A stretch of DNA of 64,000 nt from Alloascoidea africana (Eukaryota > Ascomycota > Alloascoideomycetes > Alloascoideales > Alloascoideaceae), in the NCBI GenBank assembly GCA_030581615.1, contig JAKTTT010000003.1, forward strand, positions 1 to 64,000, given 5' to 3'. Numbering within the stretch: position 1 is the stretch's first letter; the number at the start of each line of letters is the position of its first letter. The notes under the pieces are model-generated. The model saw nothing but the letters and a program-made list of their open reading frames with translations, searched no databases and was not told the DNA's origin. A program made the position numbers and the translations under genes. Shown here piece after piece: positions 1 to 10,597 of the stretch.

Positions 1-602
1 AAAATATTCACACAACATGGGCGTTAAGCAGCTCGATGAGCAAACACTAGAAGCTATTATAAAGAATGGTTACGTACACGATCTCAGAAAATCATAGTCC
101 ATGATTAAGAACGGTCAAGAGTCACAACTGTTGACAAGCACCCTAGTACGCATTGCTCACAAAATGTAATTCAATGTTTCCCTTCGCTCCACGAGATCAC
201 TGCAAATCAACTAGCTTTAAGCAGATCGGCAAAGTAGGACTTTAGAGAATGATCACATTCCAAGTCCAATATGCGACATCTACCATTTCCATTTGACAAG
301 TGGAGAGACAACCAATAAATTAAACCCTTTAATATTTTAATGTTACATGATAAATCATAGCGTTTAGTTTCTGAGGCTAAAATGTATTTATGCTGCCATA
401 AAACCATATGCTAAGCATGCTCGTTAAAAAAACAAAGAAATGAAGATACCACCGTGAAAAGCTTATGTATGTGAAGCACCAAGAGAAGAAACCTAATGCA
501 AACAAAAAGCGCCAGTAACAACAACAAAAGAAAAGTAGACAAGTAAAATGAAGACGTAAATTGAAACATAAGGATTCGTTCGTAGAACAGTGTTAATATC
601 GT
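1..602. other. Intergenic, 3' side of the F-box gene
   Basis: AT-rich DNA downstream of the leftward F-box gene. I see no reading frame of convincing length or composition, no tRNA and no clear repeat. Any gene to the left lies outside the window. Confidence 0.5.
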
Positions 603-2258
603 TTAACAACACGAGGAGACGTTGCGATTAATGTCCAAGAGCTGGCGCGAGACTTTTAAACGACTATCTCTCTCTTCTGCACTTTTGGGAAATGTTGACG
701 CTCTCTTTGTAGTTCTCGGCGAACGGGCATACAAATATGAACTGGATGAGCACAAAGGAGGGGAAACAGTTCTGTCCTTATTGACATTGCACAAACTTTC
801 AAAAACAGCCCTTAGATAATCCATACTGAAAGTATGGACATTTAGTTCATCGTCAAGAACCCAGTACACTTTTGACATTGCTGAATTTTTGAAAATTTCT
901 AATTCGTACAGCTCTCGCTTTGCAAAATCAAAAACAAAGTAAGAATTTGCCCAAACCTGTTTGCTCTTTATGGTAGTCGCATAGTCAGAAAGGCCTCCTT
1001 GGCAAATCAGATACCGTTCACAACCACCAATTTGCAAATCCCAAAGTGTCAGTCGAGATGAGAACAGGATATGCCACTGTGATGGCTGAGGATTCATTTT
1101 TGGCGAACGGACATGGTTATACAGCTGAAAACCTTTGCAAGAGTCACTGTTATATGCCGGGCGGTAAGTGCCTGAATTGTTCTCTTGTAAGCCTGCAAAA
1201 AATTCCTCAAACGAAAGATACATCAATTCTGTTCCATTTGAAATAAAAATATGTGTAGAGCTGATGCACAACGAGGTTGACATGCCAGACCGTAATAGAC
1301 AAGATGTTCTCCCCAACTCTTCTCCAGTTTCTTTCAAGATCACAAATAGATGGAAATCTCGAAATCTAACGTTATGCTGCCACTCAAACACTTCGGTGTA
1401 GCATAGTAAAAATATATAATGTTCATTTGAGACCCACGTGTAAAAGTATAGCTTTTTGGAAGGATATGATAACTTGGTCTCCCAAATAACCTGCATTTTG
1501 ACTTTACTTGTTGCGGTAACTTTCATATCTTTATCCGCTGACGGTGTTATGCGATACTCCATACCATCAGGGTACTCCAAAGTATTTGACGATACAAGCG
1601 GTTGCTCCATCCAAGAGAGCTCAGAATCTATTCGATATGACCCTTTTTGGAAATCGATAAGGAGATAATGGGAGGAGCTCATGGGGACCATCATCTTCAT
1701 GCAATTATTCTTCGTCCTGTCCAGCCTACAAAAGCTAGGCATGTATAGACAGTTCAATGGCGAGCTGGGTAGTGTGTTGGACAAGAGTTGGAACAAATCA
1801 CGAACTGGCCGATGGTCGCTGTGATCACGTTCAGATTCACGTTCAAGCCCATCTTCAGAATCATCGTCATCATCCCGCCTTGGCCTGGGGTGTTTGAAAG
1901 CCACCCTCGCTTCAATATCCACCTGGTATTTTGCTGCTATCCTAGGGTATGATGTCTCCAGCCCATTATAGAATAGATAATAAGTTTTTGTAGCCTCCAC
2001 CAGAGCCTTACAGTGATACCGCTGTCTGCTTTGTGTCAAAAAGGGGTAATGATGTTTGATGAGCAGCTCCATGAAGGTGGCATCCTGTAGATATCGGTAT
2101 AGGCCCTTACAAGTCAGCGATAAAAAAGTAAAGTCCTTGACTGAGATGATAGAGACTATCCGGAAGAAGATCTCAAAGGGTAGTTTTAAAAGAACTGGCG
2201 AAGTTGCCACAGTGCCAGTGCTGGTCTGTGTGCTTGTGGTTAGGTCCATCACCTCCAT
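603..2258 (-). CDS. F-box protein, substrate unknown
   Basis: Uninterrupted 551-residue protein. Residues about 22-70 form an F-box: LLKLPFEIFFRIV, then a hydrophobic helix ending in LSLTCKGLYRYL, as in fungal F-box proteins that bind Skp1 in SCF ubiquitin ligases. An acidic/basic low-complexity stretch follows near residues 120-150 (RPRRDDDDDSEDGLE). The rest looks like a globular domain rich in Tyr, Phe and Trp, but I recognise no WD40 or LRR signature, so the substrate cannot be named. The first ATG is used; another Met follows three codons later. It diverges from HOL1 with about 500 bp between the two starts. The F-box call is firm; the ubiquitin-ligase role is inferred from the domain. 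Confidence 0.85.
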   Translation of the reverse strand: MEVMDLTTSTQTSTGTVATSPVLLKLPFEIFFRIVSIISVKDFTFLSLTCKGLYRYLQDATFMELLIKHHYPFLTQSRQRYHCKALVEATKTYYLFYNGLETSYPRIAAKYQVDIEARVAFKHPRPRRDDDDDSEDGLERESERDHSDHRPVRDLFQLLSNTLPSSPLNCLYMPSFCRLDRTKNNCMKMMVPMSSSHYLLIDFQKGSYRIDSELSWMEQPLVSSNTLEYPDGMEYRITPSADKDMKVTATSKVKMQVIWETKLSYPSKKLYFYTWVSNEHYIFLLCYTEVFEWQHNVRFRDFHLFVILKETGEELGRTSCLLRSGMSTSLCISSTHIFISNGTELMYLSFEEFFAGLQENNSGTYRPAYNSDSCKGFQLYNHVRSPKMNPQPSQWHILFSSRLTLWDLQIGGCERYLICQGGLSDYATTIKSKQVWANSYFVFDFAKRELYELEIFKNSAMSKVYWVLDDELNVHTFSMDYLRAVFESLCNVNKDRTVSPPLCSSSSYLYARSPRTTKRASTFPKSAEERDSRLKVSRQLLDINRNVSSCC

Positions 2259-2763
2259 CGCAGGACCAAAGGAGGAAGGATGCTTTTAGTACCAAAACTC
2301 GCGTGGTCTCCAGCGTCACATGACATGCGGCTCTGAATTTTTCGTTATCTCGAGATAAAATCCCCCAGAATCTCTTTCTTTCCTCATCATTTTGCTTTGA
2401 CTTTTATCCCCGTTCTATCCATTTTCGTTTGTTAGCAGTTGATTTAGAAATTTGTGATCTTACAAAGTTTTTCTGTCTCAACTACCGACACTCACAAAGT
2501 CTCTGAAAGCTTACATTCCATCATTTCACGCTTCAACAAGAACCCCCATATCTGTTCCTTTGATTCTGTCGTTTTGCTCTTCTCATTGTTGAATAGTAGC
2601 AATAGCTCAATAGCCTCCGACAGCCAGCCTCAGCAGCAACTCCTTATATACACAGCATATAATCACAGCAAACCACCCTAACAGGACCCAACTTTAAAAA
2701 CCAAGAGTTCATATTATTGTGGACAAAAAGCCCAGCGGTAACGTGAACTAGTTAGAGGCCAGG
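2259..2763. promoter_or_regulatory. Shared divergent promoter, F-box gene / HOL1
   Basis: About 505 bp between two divergent starts. A TATATA box at 2645-2650 lies about 115 bp before the HOL1 ATG. No ATG occurs on the + strand between 2327 and the HOL1 start, so a HOL1 transcript starting near the TATA box has no AUG upstream ORF. The leader is pyrimidine- and CA-rich. Confidence 0.5.
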
Positions 2764-4398
2764 ATGGAGCGAGACATGAGAGAAACCCGCACTGGCGATA
2801 GTGGCCAGATTCCTGGGACATCGCATCTCCTGGCAATGGAAGAGGAAGTTTTGGAGAGTGCTGCTGAAGTGAAAAAATCAGGGAACATTATCCTCTTGCC
2901 CCAGCCCTCTGATTCTCCCAACGATCCTCTGAACTGGGGAAAATGGCGCAAATTTTACCATTTCGTCTTGGTTAGCTACATCACTGGGTTCACTGCAGCG
3001 ACAGCGAACGACGCAGGCGCTGCCCAGGATGATCTTAACCGCAAGTATGGCATCTCCTATGACGCTATGAACACTGGCGCGGGTGTCCTTTTCATTGGCA
3101 TCGGCTATGCGGTTTTGTTGCTCTCCCCGACGGCATTTTTATACGGCCGCCGAATAGCGTACCTCTTTTGTATTCTGTCTGGGCTTCTTGGCGCGGTCTG
3201 GTTTGCACTTTCGACCAAGACCTCAGACACAATTTGGAGTCAGCTTTTTGTGGGCATATCGGAGGCCTGTGCTGAGGGTCAAGTCCAGCTTTCTCTCTCC
3301 GACATTTATTTCCAGCATCAACTGGGTTCGGCTATTACTGTGTACATCTTGGCCACCTCTGTTGGTACCTATCTGGGACCTCTAATCGCCAGTTTCATCG
3401 TTCACAGCCAAGGCTTCAGATGGGTGGGTTGGTGGGCAGTCATTATATCTGGCGTCACCCTTGGGGTACTGGGACTGTCTTTGGAAGAGACGTATTTTGA
3501 CAGAAGTTTGTACATGTCGAAATTTTCGAACTCAAATGACTCTGTTCTAGATGAAAAACAAGATGTAAAGGGAGAAGTAGCTCAGCTGGACTCGCCAAAA
3601 ATTGACCCCACCACCGAGAAAAAAAACTCCTACTGGAAACAAATTGCTTTGATCACACCTGCAACGAACTTGAAGGGCTGGGGTTTCAAGCAGTATCTCC
3701 ACAGACTGCTCCATACTCTCCGCGTTTTCATCTTCCCTGCAGTTCTTTACTCAGGCCTTCAATGGGGTGCCCAAGACGCCTGGCTTACATTCTATCTCAC
3801 AACAGAGGACGATGATTGGTATGGCCCTCCATGGAACTATAGCAATATCGGAGTGGGATTAATGAATGTGCCTTGTTTGATCGGTGCAGTCATTGGATGT
3901 ATATATGGTGGAACATTCTCTGATTACTTTGTCTTAAAAATTGCAAAGCGAAGAAAAGGAATTCGTGAAGCCGAGGACCGTCTATGGTTGATGTTCCTTG
4001 CAGCTCTAATTAGTCCGGCGGGGATGCTGATGTTTGGAATTGGCAGCGCAAAGGGTATGACATGGCCTGTTCCGTATGTTGGACTTGGTTTCATCGGCTT
4101 TGGCTGGGGCTGCGCCGGAGACATGAGCATGTCATACTTGATGGATAGTTATCCAGGTATGGTTTTGGAAGGGATGGTTGGTGTGGCCGTCATTAACAAT
4201 ACCTTGGCATGCGTCTTTACTTTTGTGTGTTCATATTGGCTTGAAAGTGCGGGAACACAAAACACTTATATTGCCATTGGGGTTTTGGACTTTTTCTTCA
4301 TCATGCTGACGCTTCCCATGGTCATCTATGGAAAAAGGTGCCGAATTTGGACCAAAGATTATTACCATGATTTCATCAAACTTCGTGATGGCATTTAA
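2764..4398 (+). CDS. HOL1: HOL1-type MFS polyamine/cation transporter
   Basis: A 544-residue, 12-helix major facilitator (DHA1 drug:H+ antiporter family). It aligns throughout with S. cerevisiae Hol1 as I remember it. The N-terminal PQPSDSPNDPLNWGKWRK block precedes TM1. Shared blocks include AATANDAGAAQDDLN, GISYDAMNTGAGVLF, WSQLFVGISEACAEGQVQLS, LTPATNLKGWGFKQY-like central-loop sequence, PPWNYSNIGVG, and the C-terminal KLRDGI (RDGV in S. cerevisiae). Hol1 is the high-affinity polyamine importer of the yeast plasma membrane, and mutants take up cations and histidinol. The cytosolic central loop (residues about 250-300) is shorter than in S. cerevisiae. It starts at the first ATG after a clean leader and has no introns. 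Confidence in orthology is high; transport of polyamines is inferred from the family. Confidence 0.93.
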   Translation: MERDMRETRTGDSGQIPGTSHLLAMEEEVLESAAEVKKSGNIILLPQPSDSPNDPLNWGKWRKFYHFVLVSYITGFTAATANDAGAAQDDLNRKYGISYDAMNTGAGVLFIGIGYAVLLLSPTAFLYGRRIAYLFCILSGLLGAVWFALSTKTSDTIWSQLFVGISEACAEGQVQLSLSDIYFQHQLGSAITVYILATSVGTYLGPLIASFIVHSQGFRWVGWWAVIISGVTLGVLGLSLEETYFDRSLYMSKFSNSNDSVLDEKQDVKGEVAQLDSPKIDPTTEKKNSYWKQIALITPATNLKGWGFKQYLHRLLHTLRVFIFPAVLYSGLQWGAQDAWLTFYLTTEDDDWYGPPWNYSNIGVGLMNVPCLIGAVIGCIYGGTFSDYFVLKIAKRRKGIREAEDRLWLMFLAALISPAGMLMFGIGSAKGMTWPVPYVGLGFIGFGWGCAGDMSMSYLMDSYPGMVLEGMVGVAVINNTLACVFTFVCSYWLESAGTQNTYIAIGVLDFFFIMLTLPMVIYGKRCRIWTKDYYHDFIKLRDGI

Positions 4399-6013
4399 GC
4401 CTTTATGGGTAGCCATTTTACCTACTCTTTTCGGTTACCCATTCGTATAATCATTATGAATAGCAGGTACTACCTGCTCTTTTTTGTTTAACCATTCGTA
4501 GTCATTCATTTGCTTTTTGCCATTGTCTAGGTAGTTTAATTGATACATTCGAAGTAAACTATTGCCTATTGATTATGAGAGTATGCCAAACGGGCGAAGT
4601 AAAACAGACCATTCGTGATACGGAAGGTTCAACCGTTGGAAAGAGAGTGGAAGAACAAGTCCCACTAGTTTTTGTTGGCTCAGTGGGGTATTGTCGATTA
4701 ATAAATGTCTCCATTGGCGGCCTCTACTCACTATTTCACAGAAACTGGCTTTTGTTTCCTCTACAGCTGAGTAATCACATTTCAATAAGCGCGGGCATTA
4801 GAGAAAAATGGTTGTTGGTCGGTTGCTGCGCCTGTCACTTCGCGTTCAGTTAAATACCAGCACAAAGCGACTGCGCCGATATATATATACCAGTAAAATA
4901 TACCTTAATTCCTTCAAGGTTCTCTCACAAGAGAGGCACAAACATCCAATAAACAACTATCTATAAACTTACCCTCTGAAAAGAAGTAAGGCGCCTCTTA
5001 AGAACTTTAAATGTAACGGCCAAACCCTACTTTTCAACAGGCTAGGTTCTTCTTCTTTGGGATTGAATTGATTAATCGGTCAGATTAATTCACCGTTTAA
5101 AGAGCAGGGGGGACTGAAACCGTCTACCGTGGTCAAAATGCCCATGTAAAATATGTAAGCGGAAAAACTTGAAATGCCAGTCTCGTACACGATACGAGTC
5201 ATGCGACCTCTGGCTCGTATTTTTAGATGTTAGGTCAGTGTAACTTGGAAACTTACAACGCAATCCATCCAAGATTTGGAATAAAAAACATAGGGAGAGA
5301 TAGCTAACCAAATGGGTATACGTACATTGCCACTTCTCTCTTAGGTCCACAAAAGTAAAGCCAAGGAAACCGCAGCATTTGGCTGGAAACTATTTATAGG
5401 TGTATGCTCACTCAACCTTTTCCATCTAAGGCATTTCCCACTAAATGAGAAGATCATCGGTTATATTTACTACCTTGGCAAGGCCAAACAAGCATTTCCC
5501 AACTCTACCGGGAAAAATCAATGCTTGTGGGGTTCAAAGACCATGGGTAAATCGTTAACTGCACTCTACTTCAAGTTTGAAGACTAATGCCACAGACGTT
5601 GAGCAGATCAGCGAGGGTCTATCTGGGGGTACAAGTCTCCAAATATTTAGAGGAGTCTTTTTCTCTCCTGATAGTTTATGAGTAGTCCGCCAATCACCTT
5701 CAGAGTTCAACGCCCAAAGTTCTTCGGCAACGGCGTGTTTTTTAAAATTTAGAAATTAAGTTCAAGAATCATCACTCCTGCCGAAGGGCTAACCAATTCT
5801 AGGCGCGCCCTAGATCGAATAGTATATAACATTCCTTCCAACTTTTCTCCGACTCTCTTTTTCTTTTGCTCATCTTTCTTCTTGCGGCCGCTATCACTCG
5901 CTTTCTCTTCTACTTCATTTCCTTTCACTAACCATCTTGGTTATATAACCTATTATTCTGTCGTTTTGACCAAGAAATTCTCACCCGAAAGTCGCCGATT
6001 GCTTCCTACTAAT
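4399..6013. other. Long intergenic region, HOL1 to UTR2
   Basis: About 1.6 kb without a credible gene; the short open frames here lack protein-like composition. Visible structure: a TATATATATA tract near 4880; an inverted repeat with arms CTCGTA at 5182-5187 and TACGAG at 5193-5198; and the UTR2 promoter at the right end. I looked for a solo LTR (TG...CA ends with a target-site duplication) and found none. Confidence 0.5.
5798..5829 (+). promoter_or_regulatory. UTR2 core promoter with GC palindrome
   Basis: TATATAA at 5823-5829 is about 185 bp before the chosen ATG. Just upstream, 5798-5814 is an inverted repeat (TCTAGG, five-base CGCGC, CCTAGA) centred on GGCGCGCC, and CCAAT occurs at 5793. 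The palindrome may be a protein-binding site; no factor can be assigned from sequence alone. Confidence 0.5.
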
Positions 6014-7393
6014 ATGAGGCAATCTTTTTTCATTTCTCTTTCGCTCCTATTCCTCCAGGCTGTTTGGAAGGTAGATGCCGCAGTAACCTGTAACGCGACA
6101 AACCACTGCCCAGAAGATCTCCCATGTTGTTCCCAATATGGAGAGTGTGGTGTCGGTGCTTATTGTCTCGGAGGTTGTGATCCAACACAGTCCTTCAACC
6201 TGACGGCTTGTATGCCAATGCCTGTGTGCCAAAATACCGATACCAAGTTTTCAAAAGATTCTTTGATCTCGAATACGAAATATCTTGGCAATGCAAGCGA
6301 CTCTGACTGGGTTTATACTGGTTTTGTTACCGACTTCAACGACGACTTGTTAGTTCAGATGCCGAAGGACTCGGGTGGTTCGGTTATTTCCAGCACTCGT
6401 TACCTTTGGTACGGAAAAACCTCCGCTAGGCTAAAGAGTTCTCATTTGAAGGGTGTTGTCACCTCGTTCATTCTTTTTTCTGACGTCAAGGATGAAATCG
6501 ATTACGAATTTGTCGGTGCAGATCTGAACACTGTGCAAACAAACTTTTACTTCCAGGGTGAGCTGGACTATACTCATTCTAAAAACATTTCTGTGGACGA
6601 TACTTTTTCAGATTTTCATACATATGAGCTTGACTGGACAGAAGATCAAATTACATTTTCAGTAGATGGAAACGCAGGAAGAGTTATCAAGAAATCAGAT
6701 ACCTACAACGAAACAACCAAGTTGTACAAATACCCCCAAACCCCATCCCGTATCCAGATCTCTATCTGGCCAGGTGGATTGGAATCAAACCCCATCGGTA
6801 CAAAGAACTGGGCAGGTGGTGAAATCGACTGGAACGCCCCCGATATTCAAAAATATGGATATTATTATGCTGTACTTGATGAGGTTAAGATTGAATGCTA
6901 CGATCCTCCTTCCAATGTTGAGAAGAAGGGTTCCAAAGCTTACATTTACAAAAACACCGCTGGAACTGAATCTGATGTGGCGATTACAGATGACAACACT
7001 ATTCTCGGCTCTTTCGAAGCGACTGGTTTCGATCCTGAAAAAGGCAAAGAAGACGAGGACAATTCTAGCAAATCCAACAAGTCCAGTGCCAGTGGCAGCT
7101 CCAAGGCTACTTCTACAGAAGAGTCACACAGTGTTCCCACAGGAAATGGTAGTGGCGGTCATGAAAATGGTAGAGGATCAAGCTCGGACTCAAATTCGAA
7201 TTCAGGCTCCAGCTCAGGGTCTAACTCAGATTCCAACTCAGATTCTAGCTCAGATGGAGATTTCCACCAAGGAGGCGACTCTTCTTCATCTTCATCATCT
7301 TCCACATCCACATCTTCCAACAACGCGTTTACTGTTGGCAGTAGCATTCTTTGCATTGCCTTGGGTCTTGTACTGAACTATCTGCTTATCTAA
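6014..7393 (+). CDS. UTR2: Utr2/Crh2-type cell-wall chitin-glucan transglycosylase
   Basis: A 459-residue GPI-anchored GH16 enzyme that links chitin to beta-glucans in the cell wall. Order: signal peptide (residues 1-22, MRQSFFISLSLLFLQAVWKV...); a cysteine-rich CBM18-like chitin-binding module (about 26-72, eight or more Cys, with CCSQYGECGVGAYC); the GH16 catalytic domain with DEIDYEFVG (E161, D163, E165); a Ser/Gly/Asp-rich low-complexity stalk (about 350-430); and a C-terminal hydrophobic tail suited to GPI attachment. The chitin-binding module separates Utr2/Crh2 from Crh1. The open frame runs upstream without an ATG, so the ATG at 6014 just before the signal peptide is the start. It converges on the phosphatase gene to the right. 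Confidence 0.95.
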   Translation: MRQSFFISLSLLFLQAVWKVDAAVTCNATNHCPEDLPCCSQYGECGVGAYCLGGCDPTQSFNLTACMPMPVCQNTDTKFSKDSLISNTKYLGNASDSDWVYTGFVTDFNDDLLVQMPKDSGGSVISSTRYLWYGKTSARLKSSHLKGVVTSFILFSDVKDEIDYEFVGADLNTVQTNFYFQGELDYTHSKNISVDDTFSDFHTYELDWTEDQITFSVDGNAGRVIKKSDTYNETTKLYKYPQTPSRIQISIWPGGLESNPIGTKNWAGGEIDWNAPDIQKYGYYYAVLDEVKIECYDPPSNVEKKGSKAYIYKNTAGTESDVAITDDNTILGSFEATGFDPEKGKEDEDNSSKSNKSSASGSSKATSTEESHSVPTGNGSGGHENGRGSSSDSNSNSGSSSGSNSDSNSDSSSDGDFHQGGDSSSSSSSSTSTSSNNAFTVGSSILCIALGLVLNYLLI

Positions 7394-7850
7394 AATGTGG
7401 ATACTTTGGACCCTGGAGCGGTGGAATTGCTTGTTTGTGTTGTTGAATTGTTCTTAGTAAAGTTAATGTAAAATAGCATGCAAAAACAAAAAAATATGAT
7501 AAATTTTTTGATTCATTCAAGGCGTGAAACACCAGTAACAAGCATAGGTTTTATGCAGAGGAATACAAGAGGCATCTCACATGCCAAGTTTGAGAAATAG
7601 ATGATTGGGCGATCTTGTTGTTTAACTCGAAATCCAAAATCAATTAAGTTCTATCTAATTCAAAAACAAACAACAAAAACAAAGGACTCGGCACTTGGAA
7701 AAAAGAGCCTACCTAATAAATACGTGTAATACCCAAATGCTCTCATCTCAGTTTTATGATTGTGCCAACCCATTGTATCTCTTCCAGTACCCAAATTTAT
7801 GCTTCGTTTATATACGCTTTTTCTTTAATAATAATTTTTCTCCGTTAGAA
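7394..7850. other. Convergent intergenic, UTR2 and phosphatase 3' ends
   Basis: AT-rich 457 bp between two convergent genes, with poly(A)/poly(T) tracts and TATATA-like elements suited to 3'-end formation on both strands. I see no gene. Confidence 0.5.
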
Positions 7851-8837
7851 TTATGCCAAACGGAGATACCTTATTTTCGTGTTTGTAATATTATTTTTCT
7901 TTGAAAAATCCGATTTTGTCCTCAGCAGCTCCGGTCGGAGAGAATCAAAGCCGGTAGCTCTGCTGGTACCTATCCTGGAGACTGGAGCTGAGGGTGCACC
8001 TGACAATAATTGCTTCACAGTCTGTGTAATTGGGACCTCGATCTCTTCCTCTTCCTGTTGTTGCTGATGATAAATGTTATCTTCCAGCAATGGAGTGATC
8101 GCCTTTTGGATGTCTTCAAAGTTGTCGTATCCAATATAGGGAAGATTGTTCTTCAGACAGTACTTCTCTAATGACTCGCCTTTCCTAGCGAAAAGAACAT
8201 CAGAGTGGTTTGCGACAGGGATATCAGAAATACCATCCCCAATCATAATGACCATGGGTTCAATCAAGTACTCTGCAGCCTTTTCTTTTCGGAACTTTTC
8301 CATTGACAAAGACTTGTCATGACCCAGCTCAGAGTCATGGATCCAAACAGGCTTCCATGTTTCTCCGTTGTTATGGAGCTCTGCGTCATTTGAGATGATG
8401 TCGATGCTATCAGATCGGTCCTTGCTTAAGAATGCATCCAAAACAGTTCTCAGGATAGGTTTCAGTCCTGCAGAAATCACGGTAAAAGATACATTTCTCG
8501 ATTCAACGTAGTCAAAAAACTGTATCAGCTTTGTGTCAATAGTCATCTTCTCAGAAAGCGTCTTTGAGGCTTCCTTTGGAGAGACGTGAAGTGTAGCCCA
8601 CATGGTCTCAGAGCCACCTTTGAAAGTAAGCTTCCCTTCTTCGATGGCATCGGTCAGCTTTTTCCGTTCCTCTTGACCACATCCATGATTATCCACAAGT
8701 ACATGGCCAGTATCTTGCATGAACATTGTGCCATCAAAATCAGAAACAATACAGATTGGACGCTGGTAGCTTGCTGCCGTTTTCTCCTTTATGGAGGAAC
8801 AGTTCATATTCTCAGCACAGTGAAGAGTCAATGTCAT
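7851..8837 (-). CDS. PYP1: HAD-family phosphatase, PYP1-like
   Basis: A 328-residue haloacid-dehalogenase phosphatase of the MtnX/phosphoserine-phosphatase-like group, resembling S. cerevisiae YNL010W (Pyp1, a polyol-phosphate phosphatase). Motif I is DFDGT at residues 33-37 (nucleophile D33). Motif II is in FTVISAG, the motif III lysine probably lies in the FRKEKAAEYL region, and motif IV is MIGDGISDIPVA with two aspartates. After the domain comes a Gln/Glu tract (HQQQQEEEEIE) and a basic, probably disordered tail of about 60 residues, so it is clearly longer than the 241-residue S. cerevisiae protein. A second Met at residue 11 could be an alternative start. The fold is certain; the substrate is inferred. 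Confidence 0.85.
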   Translation of the reverse strand: MTLTLHCAENMNCSSIKEKTAASYQRPICIVSDFDGTMFMQDTGHVLVDNHGCGQEERKKLTDAIEEGKLTFKGGSETMWATLHVSPKEASKTLSEKMTIDTKLIQFFDYVESRNVSFTVISAGLKPILRTVLDAFLSKDRSDSIDIISNDAELHNNGETWKPVWIHDSELGHDKSLSMEKFRKEKAAEYLIEPMVIMIGDGISDIPVANHSDVLFARKGESLEKYCLKNNLPYIGYDNFEDIQKAITPLLEDNIYHQQQQEEEEIEVPITQTVKQLLSGAPSAPVSRIGTSRATGFDSLRPELLRTKSDFSKKNNITNTKIRYLRLA

Positions 8838-10597
8838 TTTGGTTTAGAGATGAGTAGAACTTTTTCTTTTTTCACCGGAGTGTTTGAGTTTGTTGAAGAA
8901 ATGCAGAAAGGGCAAAACAGATAGTTTTTATATTTTTCATCTAGCAGAGATCCCAGACATGCCTCGACCGTTGACGAGAGAGAATGACGCGCTCAATTTT
9001 GTATTATTTTTTACTCTGCCTTGGGACGAAAAGCTCTTTTTTCATGATCCGCCGTAAACAGCGAAGCGATCTCCAAACGATAACAAACACAGCTCAAACT
9101 TTAGAGATCTCGCCAACTCTTAACTTTGCTTGGTTACAACGTGCCATATAGACTTTCCAACAGAGTTCTTTATTCCAGAAAGAGACAGGACCATTGGCGT
9201 TACCCAGGATATCCTCATCTATGCTCCATCGTTTTCTACCGTGAAGGCAAGAACAGATCTGTCGACATCGATCTGAATGGATCTAAGACTACTTGAATAT
9301 TCTGCTGTTACGTCAGTGGTACCCGTCTGTTCAAACTGGCTAGTCCCACTCGCACATTTAGCAACAAGATCACGATCGCCTCAAGGACTGGCAGAGATCG
9401 CCAACAAACCGCAACAAATCGTAGATCTTTAGCGATCTTCTGTCCAATTTAAGAACATATTAAGTACAAACTAAGAATTTTTTCACACCGAATTCAACTC
9501 TGAGATCATCACTGGTGTGCGAACCAGGACTTTCCATAATACCACGTTTTGTGACAAAACGTGGCCGGCAAAAGTTGATTCTGTTATGGGCTTTGATTTG
9601 GTCTCTTTTGCCATGGCGGCGCCTTATTGTTGATACAAGGTGTATATTTCAACAGCTTTTTCTCTATGATCAACTCTGTTAGGCCAAAAAAAATATAACA
9701 ATAAGCAACCCGAGTGTTTTCGACGGACTTGTCTTGTAAAGCTTGCTCTGAAAGTTGCCGGATATTTCCAGTCCGTTAGTTACCTGATAGAATGAGAGAT
9801 TATCTGTGGCTGTGTTGTCAAGACGCTGTGATCTTCACCAATCTTCCTGCTATGGACGATTGGTGCAACATACACAAAGTTCTCTCTCTTTCTCTTGATC
9901 ATGCTGACTGTGCGTGAGTGTCTCTGTGTTGTAGTCGTTAGAGATGTCAATTGTGCATTTCCCAGAGCCTTGAATAATTCCATGAATGAATATACTGTTG
10001 AAAGGAGACTCTAGAGTATTTACTTTCCCTTTAGATGAGAAGCTTGTGAAACATTCTATTTAGCATATAGATCAAGGAGAAATTCACTGCGTATCACAAG
10101 ACCTCCAAATGATGATGACGACATGAAACACAATGCTTAAAAATCTAGAATCAGAAGCAGATGGTTATTCTGGACACGGTAAAAATTGCCGTAACCAATA
10201 TTTCAAAACAGAAACGTTAAAAGGGTTGAGAGCATTAAAGTAATAATGATAATAAAGCAGGTCCTGCATAGATAAGAGAGAGAAACCCTCTAAATTAAAA
10301 TCTTCATTCTGAGAATAGCGACTGGTTACTCTAAAATCTCTGATGTCAGAGTTCAACAAAAGACAGCGTTATATCTGATATGAACAATTGAATCAAAGTA
10401 GAAAGTCTGTTACAATGTAAAACATCGCCACACTTGATTCATAGCCCAACGGACTAGTTTCTGTTACAGAACCAAGCGAAAATGCCAACTGTTTGTAAAT
10501 AGAGAGCCAAAAAAAGGCAATCCGATAGATACAACGAGCAATTCATAACTCCTCATAATAATGGTAAGAGCTCAACTCATTTAGCTTTGCTTTCCCA
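8838..10597. other. Gene-free 1.76 kb with a perfect palindrome
   Basis: No reading frame above noise and no tRNA. The left part is the phosphatase promoter. A 23-bp perfect inverted repeat (arms of 11 bases, CCACGTTTTGT and its complement, one-base centre) lies at 9542-9564. GATCTCGCC/GCGATC-like words recur between 9060 and 9440. The function of this stretch is not evident. Confidence 0.45.

Noticed and set aside
4523-4990. Possible solo LTR before UTR2
   Set aside because: There is a TATA-like tract and a TGTTGG word, but I found no TG...CA bounded unit with a flanking target duplication.
5882-6013. Upstream extension of UTR2
   Set aside because: The open frame begins without an ATG, and the signal peptide starts at the Met at 6014.
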